Origin: Anastrepha obliqua
Lineage: Eukaryota > Arthropoda > Insecta > Diptera > Tephritidae
Direction of reading: 5' to 3'
Length of the DNA stretch: 64,000 bases
NCBI RefSeq assembly: GCF_027943255.1
Contig: NC_072892.1
Coordinates: forward strand, 124,389,792-124,453,791
Made by a program: the position numbers and the translations under genes. Every line of letters begins with the position of its first letter. Position 1 is the stretch's first letter. The notes below the pieces were generated by a model that was not told where the DNA came from, did no database searches, and saw only the letters and a list, made by a program, of their open reading frames with translations. This document shows, in pieces, positions 58,302-64,000 of this stretch.

Positions 58302-60884
58302 TACGTAATAAAATTTTATCATGTGCTTGCGTGATCAAAGGTGTAATTTATCATCGGTAACTCAATAAAAAAAACATATTTGGCATACGCCACCCAAACC
58401 AAATGGACGCTACAGCCTGTAAACACCGCGAAGCCCCTATTAGAAACCCCTATGCATGGTATTCTCGTCCTTTTTCAACAAGTTTTGTTAAATGTTTTTC
58501 ATTTGACTTTTGTTTTTTGGTTTTTGTCTGTATTTTCGTTTTGTGCTCAGCGTAGGCAACAACAATTTTAAATATCGAAAAATTGTGCTGTGTGAATTTA
58601 AAGTGTTGATTGCGTTATTCCTTAACTTGTCTCTGCATATTACAAGTTCATATGTCCTCGAAGTTAGTTTCCTATTTCAAATACAATATGAGACGAAAAT
58701 ATTTTATTTTTATTTCTTTTCGTTATTATTATTTTTTATTATGCTTTCTTAACTATTGCATTAGCTTCTTTATTCAATTTTTCTGCTGTAATTTTGCTAT
58801 TTAGTTAAAATTGTGTTGATTTTTCTGTTTTTCCTTCATTCTATCTCATTTCCGTGCATATGCCTATGCTTGTTTTTCAAACAAAAAATCGTTTTATTTC
58901 ATGATTTGTTTTGGTTTGTTTGCGGCTTTTGTTCGTGTGGTTGTGTTTGGTATTTTGGTGTTTTGGGACAATATTTTTTTTGTTTTTATTGTTTTTTTTT
59001 TGTTAAAACATATTTATATATATTTTATTTCCGCTTAATTTTTTTCTTTATAATGTGTTTTGCTAGGCTTAATTGACAATTGTGAAGGAATTTATTTTCT
59101 ACACTCATTTTCAATTAGCCGTGATTTACATGAGAGTATGTAGATCAGTAGAGCTTTAAAACTCACACATGTGTGTGCAGATATGTACACATACAGACTG
59201 ACACGTATAATATAAAACTTTAGGTGAGTATGTATGAAGTTCGCAGTTGCTCTCAACAAAATTCAGCAGTTCGTAAAAAACATCTTATTAGGTATTTTCA
59301 GGTATCTTTCTCTAAATTTCCCACAATTAAATAATCACCACTATTTTTCATATAAGCATTAAATCTTTTACATATTTTGGTAAATAACTAACTTTTTTGG
59401 TATTAATGAAGTTGGAAGAAGAGTCTTTAAATGTTTGTACCGCATATTGGGAGACCGGGTACGGATTCTTTAAGTATGTGTTTAAGGAAGTTGCATGTAA
59501 GTAAGCGGTGGCAAGTAAGAGGCATACGAACCAATGATGCTGCCAGTACTCTATGACCTTCGTGAACAGATTTTTTTTTTCAAAGTGAAATTTGTCTATT
59601 TGGAAGCGCTGTTACGCGGTTAAACGATTCACGATGACTTGCCATAACTTACTGTACAGAAATGTCAACACAGTTTGCCCACAGTTTGCAAAAAATCATT
59701 CAAAAATCATCAGAAATGATGTGCATTGCATTACTTTGAAAAGGAAAAAAATTCCAATTCGAACTTAGACTACAGTAAAAGCACTCATCTCATACTTGAA
59801 TTTATGTTTGAGCGGTTGAGAAAATAATTTGAAAATATTTATTATATTAGAGATGAGTTTAATCAAGAAATTTGTGCACCAAGCTTGGTTGTGGGAGATC
59901 TAGCAGTTTGTGCGTAAATCAAAGGGCATATGGGGTTTTCAAACTGATGCCAAGCAAAAATAAGCATATCAGCTTTTAATCGAAATATTTTTCGTAGGCT
60001 TATAGGACACAAAAGATCTGTTAGGACGAAGTGTCAACCACAACAAAAAATAAATTACAGAAACTCAAAAATGATTAATATTATTTTTATACAATATCAT
60101 TTTACAATTCAAAGAGGAAATGCGGAAATTCTTCAAATTTAAACATTCATTTACTGGAGTTTTCAGAATCGGTGATCCCCAATAACATGTTTTTGAAGAT
60201 ATACATTTTTTTTGCAGAACATTTTAAGTCCCGATGCTATTGCCTTATTTTTGCAATATATGTAGTTTGTCAGATTTACTCTTTAAGCCAATTTTAAAAA
60301 TAAATAAATGAATAAAATATACCTGACACTTTAATAAACTTTCTAGAATTTCTTTTCAAAAATGTTGAAGACGATCCATACAAGTTGGGCTCGTGTGTGG
60401 ATTGAAATGTTCCGCAAAAAATCACTCGTTAAATTTTACTCTAGGCCGCTGAAAATATTACCATTAATTTAAACTTTAAATTTGTTGAAAATAAATCCGA
60501 TTCCAATGCGACTCTGTAGTAAAGAGAGAATACAAATACAAATTCATATTGTCCTAAATTTGACATGCCATTTTTCTATTTTTTTAAATTTGAAGTCAGT
60601 TACTTAAATAAAGCGATTTGAACAAAATGTATTAAATAAATTTATTTAAACTGTAAAAACCAATCGTGATGAAGTGGAGCAAAATCTTATTTGGGGTTTT
60701 ACTATCACTCAAGAATACCAACATTTCAGATTTTAGGTCTCAAATTGCTCTTTTACTATGGTACAAATCAATTGTGCACTTCACAGCGCATTCATAATTT
60801 TAACATTATATGAACACCTGATTTTATGTATTCCGAACACTCGTTATGTGAGTCAAATTTTATTGTTGGCCACTTTGTTGTTAT
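58302..60884. other. Gene-free sequence; 58490-59060 T-rich
   Basis: Plus-strand T-rich runs with TTTTTTGTTTTTATTG character lie at 58490-59060; the hydrophobic frames are composition artefacts. 59100-60880 shows nothing I can assign. Confidence 0.5.
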
Positions 60885-60975
60885 AGGCCAACAACAAGCG
60901 GTGTTCTCAAGCGGTCCCCCATCCAAGTAGTAACCGCGCTCGACGCTGCTTAATTTCGGTGATCGAACGAGACCG
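60885..60975 (-). pseudogene. 5'-truncated 5S rRNA copy
   Basis: The minus strand reads GATCACCGAAATTAAGCAGC, GGATGGGGGACCGCTTG and AACACCGCTTGTTGTTGGCC, following insect 5S rRNA from about nucleotide 29 to 119 with a handful of changes. The first 28 or so bases are missing. The Pol III internal control region (A box, intermediate element, C box) is largely kept. A GTTGTTGGCC...GGCCAACAA hairpin can form just past the 3' end. Confidence 0.85.
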
Positions 60976-60982
60976 AAACGCT

Positions 60983-63001
60983 TGACATACATATGTAAGT
61001 GTATAGCCAATCATTTATTCTTATTTGTGTCGTCTACTGTCGAATTTTTCTCTGCATTGCCATATGATTTCCGAATTCGTATTGATACAACTGCATTTAA
61101 ACAAATACAACATAGAGCCTGAGAGCCATTTAAGGCGTTTGTGTGAGTAAAAAAAATTATTGCATATACAAAGGGGTAAGAATACTGTTTACTGAAATGT
61201 TGAAATGTTTCTATGTAATACAAATGACTGTGTAACCTTTTGTGACTACGTAAATTTCGTTCGCTCTAGTGATTTCGGTTGTGTCATATCGGTGCTTGAG
61301 CTGAAACACTGCGACTTGCGAAGAAATCTGCGTCTGTGTTGCTGGTGCTTTTGAGGTTATTTGGTGTAGGAAGGAACACTAGTTGCGGGCGATCATCAGC
61401 CGTCAACCAATCACCAATAATGTTGTCTTTTTGTTGCATTTTTTTTCAAGTTTTTAACTGTTTGCGTGGAGACATTTTGTTTTGCTGCTGTTTGATAGTA
61501 CATACGAGCAATGATTGTTGATATTTTGCGTACTATCGTCCTGCCATGAATTGGTGTTTTGGTTGGCTGGTTGGCGTTCGTGGTTGGTGGATTTATACAT
61601 AAGTTTCATTTTCTTTGTATACACTTTTTTATGTTCGAGTGCTCGGGAACACTAGTTATGGTTGCTGAGTTATATTTTTATAGATGTATGCATGTATATG
61701 TTGTTGCTTGTTTGGTTTGCTTACTCTCTAATTATTTCATATGCATTTCATTTATTTTGCTTGAACCTCACATAAATGTTTTGCAGTTATTTTGCGCTTT
61801 TGTTGCTCGCCGTGTGCTTGAAATTCATAATAATCTATACTGTTTCTTTTTTTCTACATACAAACATTTTTTTTTTTGTTTTGTTTCTTATTTACTCGTC
61901 ATGTTTACTACATACATACATATTTATCGCTATATACTATGTAAATTTGACAATTGGTTTTACATTTTAACGGAGAACATTGCCAGCATGTTGCTCGTGG
62001 TTTGCCAATTTTTTTCACTAAAACTAGTTGTTTTTTTACTTTTTTCAATTGGATTTCTTTTTGTGTGTTTTATTAATAATTTTATCTCTCGGTACGTAAA
62101 AACAGTAAAAAATCGAAAAATCATTTAAAAAATCTATAATCAATTCGGCATCTCAAAAAACTTTGCATTGTCAATTAAATGTTGCTCATATTTCGCATTG
62201 TTGCTTGGTGGCGTTTCCTTGTGTACAACGATTTCTTTGTGTTTTTTTTTTATTCATTTCAATACATCACCCACTTTTTATATCTTTCAAAATTATTTGG
62301 CAGATCAATGAGTTTTTTTTGTTTTGTTGTTATTTGTTTGGTAACTTTTAAAATATACCACGTAATTATTTTTTTTAGTATTTTTTTTTTTAATTTTTTG
62401 CAAACTTTACTACTGTTTCTAAATTCTTTGTGTTCGCTCAGTGTTTCTCACACACATAATACATATACACATGAAAATAAATATTTTCTATCTGCTGAAA
62501 ATGCTTGATCTAGCCAATGCACTACTATTTTTTGCGCTTTAATTTTTTCTGTTGCTTGTTTTTTTATTTTATTTTTGTTTTGTTTTATTTGGGTTTCAAG
62601 TATGCGCTATGATTGGTTAATTTCAACTACAGCTATGACGACGTCGTGTGTAAACATCCCTACAATATACACATTAAGTAATACTAATTCCCAGCTTCAC
62701 GTCCCTTAGGTGCTCCCGGCGCCTAAATGAGGGTCAGTGTTTTTTGTTTGTCCCTGCTGCCCTTTTTTGTGGGGTCTTACAAAAATTTGGCATCTTATGA
62801 AATCCATTGAAATACTCTTATTTGTATTTTGGCTAGTAAGTTATCAAGTTCGCCGCATTCCACTCGCAGGTTGGTTCGCTTAAACGAAGGCGTTTATAAA
62901 ATGCAAAAAATCTAAATTGTCTCGCAGTTGAGAACCCAACTGAAATTCGTTCTCGTATTACCCGTAATTTTAGTTAACATTTAATTCAATATTTCTATAT
63001 C

Positions 63002-63032
<31 letters not shown>

Positions 63033-63354
63033 TATTTTTCTTTTGCAGTTTGGCTCGTTCTTGACTCGTGTGCAGCGAAAGTGTGAAAATATTTCAAAGT
63101 GGAAGGTGAGTCCTTTTTACGTTTCTTGAGCCCTTATGAAAATCTAAATTTATTTAACTTATAAGCGTTCGAGTGCCTTTGCACTCGCTTTCTAGGGTGG
63201 GGTGGTTATAACTCTTTTCAATTTTTTCGTTCTATAATATTTTACTCCTTTCTGTTGATCGTTTTATCTCTTCCTCCTACTTTTCCGCTTCCTCTTGCTC
63301 CTCTTTCTCCTCATACTATATTGCTTTTTGTGGGCTCATTCGCGTTATTCGCGC
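60983..63354. other. Possible long A-rich 3' UTR of the minus-strand gene ending at 63355
   Basis: 61330-62620 is strongly T-rich on the plus strand (A-rich in the minus sense), as seen in long dipteran 3' UTRs, and lies downstream of the stop at 63355. Plus-strand frames here are low-complexity hydrophobic artefacts. A (TA)n tract lies at 63000-63025. Confidence 0.35.
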
Positions 63355-63557
63355 TTAAAATATGAAATCCCCACAATCCATGGCATAGTCAAAGTCCTCG
63401 CCGCCGAGATCTTCCACGCCTGTCGAATGGAAATCGAAGCCGCCAATATCGGTGTGGTAGACGGCGCCACTGCAAGACGTGTCCACAAGATTGGTGCAGT
63501 GCGTGGTGGGCAGTGCGTGTAGGGTAAAAGTGTCCTCACACTGCGACCAAGTCAAAC
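63355..63557 (-). CDS. Last coding exon of an unidentified gene with acidic C-terminus
   Basis: A polypyrimidine tract and GGCAG acceptor precede 63557 on the minus strand. The exon reads LTWSQCEDTFTLHALPTTHC and, at its end, VEDLGGEDFDYAMDCGDFIF followed by TAA at 63357-63355. Codon usage is GC-rich and unlike the surrounding AT-rich DNA, supporting a real exon. The tail is acidic and aromatic, of the kind found in activation domains, but I do not recognise the gene. Upstream exons lie beyond 64000 or in 63558-63785, where I see none. Confidence 0.6.
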
Positions 63558-63785
63558 CTGCCGAAACACAAGAAAAACACATTATAGACTATGAAGACTT
63601 GATGGTCTGAGAGGTTTATAAAAGATGTGACTACTAGAAATATTTTATATTTAACAACAAGAACAAGTTGAAATTTATTACAGAGTCTCTTGAGTCTTAT
63701 TATAGGCTTATTTTTAATTTTTTAGTATCTATTACCTATCTGATATATACTGATTACTATATCTGATTTAAAAATAAAAAATAAA

Positions 63786-64000
63786 TAATTGGCGCGTACA
63801 CTTCTGTTAGGTGTTTGGCCGAGCTCCTCCTCCTATTTGTGGTGTGCGTGTTGATGTTGTTCCACAAATGGAGGGATCTACAGTTTCAAGCCGACTCCGA
63901 ACGGCAGATATTTTTATGAGGAGCTTTTTCATGGCAGAAATACACTCGGAGGTTTGCCATTGCCTGCCGAGGGGCGACCGCTATTAGAATAATGTTTTTA
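63786..64000 (-). mobile_element. tRNA-derived SINE, copy 4, cut by the window end
   Basis: In the minus sense the tail AGTGTACGCGCCAATTATTT and the body GCTCCTCATAAAAATATCTG / GGCAGGCAATGGCAAACCTC match the other copies. The tRNA-like head would lie past 64000. It sits upstream of the terminal exon, probably in an intron. Confidence 0.85.

Noticed and set aside
61559..62128. 189-residue hydrophobic frame
   Set aside because: Same T-rich artefact, in the likely 3' UTR of the minus-strand gene.

Overview
The window is eukaryotic nuclear DNA from a higher dipteran. It shows GT-AG introns, AATAAA polyadenylation signals, AT-rich intergenic sequence, and dense mariner, Tc1, hAT and non-LTR remnants. 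Protein matches to insect and metazoan families and the repeat content suggest a tephritid-like fruit fly, but the genus cannot be fixed from the sequence alone. There is no CRISPR array, operon or prokaryotic sequence.

Region 6-18 kb is a compact island of five intact genes. A membrane-dipeptidase-family (M19) protein that has lost every zinc ligand lies on the minus strand. It is followed by the ribosome biogenesis factor RRP7 (plus), an Integrator subunit 15 homologue (minus, tail to tail with RRP7), the mRNA-export protein THOC1 (plus, five exons), and a ZC2HC1C-like double C2HC zinc-finger gene (minus, tail to tail with THOC1). Exon borders were derived by hand from splice sites, phase and family alignment. 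A 17-codon phase-0 exon at 30.9 kb looks like an alternative, distal first exon of the zinc-finger gene, which would give that gene a 13.7-kb repeat-filled intron.

Regions 1-5 kb and 18-63 kb are mostly repeat graveyard. They hold broken LINEs of at least five kinds, DD34D and DD41D mariner-type copies with visible inverted repeats, TTAA-flanked MITEs nested inside one another, an hAT-like insertion, a tRNA-derived SINE present four times (one copy with a clean 11-bp target duplication), two U2 snRNA-derived repeats, a tRNA-like hairpin and a truncated 5S rRNA copy. The right end (63.36-63.56 kb) holds the last coding exon of an unidentified minus-strand gene, followed downstream by a long T-rich (A-rich in sense) stretch that may be its 3' UTR.

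The strongest candidates for new biology are the zinc-less dipeptidase paralogue, the U2-derived repeat family, the distal promoter/first exon, and the multi-level transposon nest at 23.5-25.8 kb.
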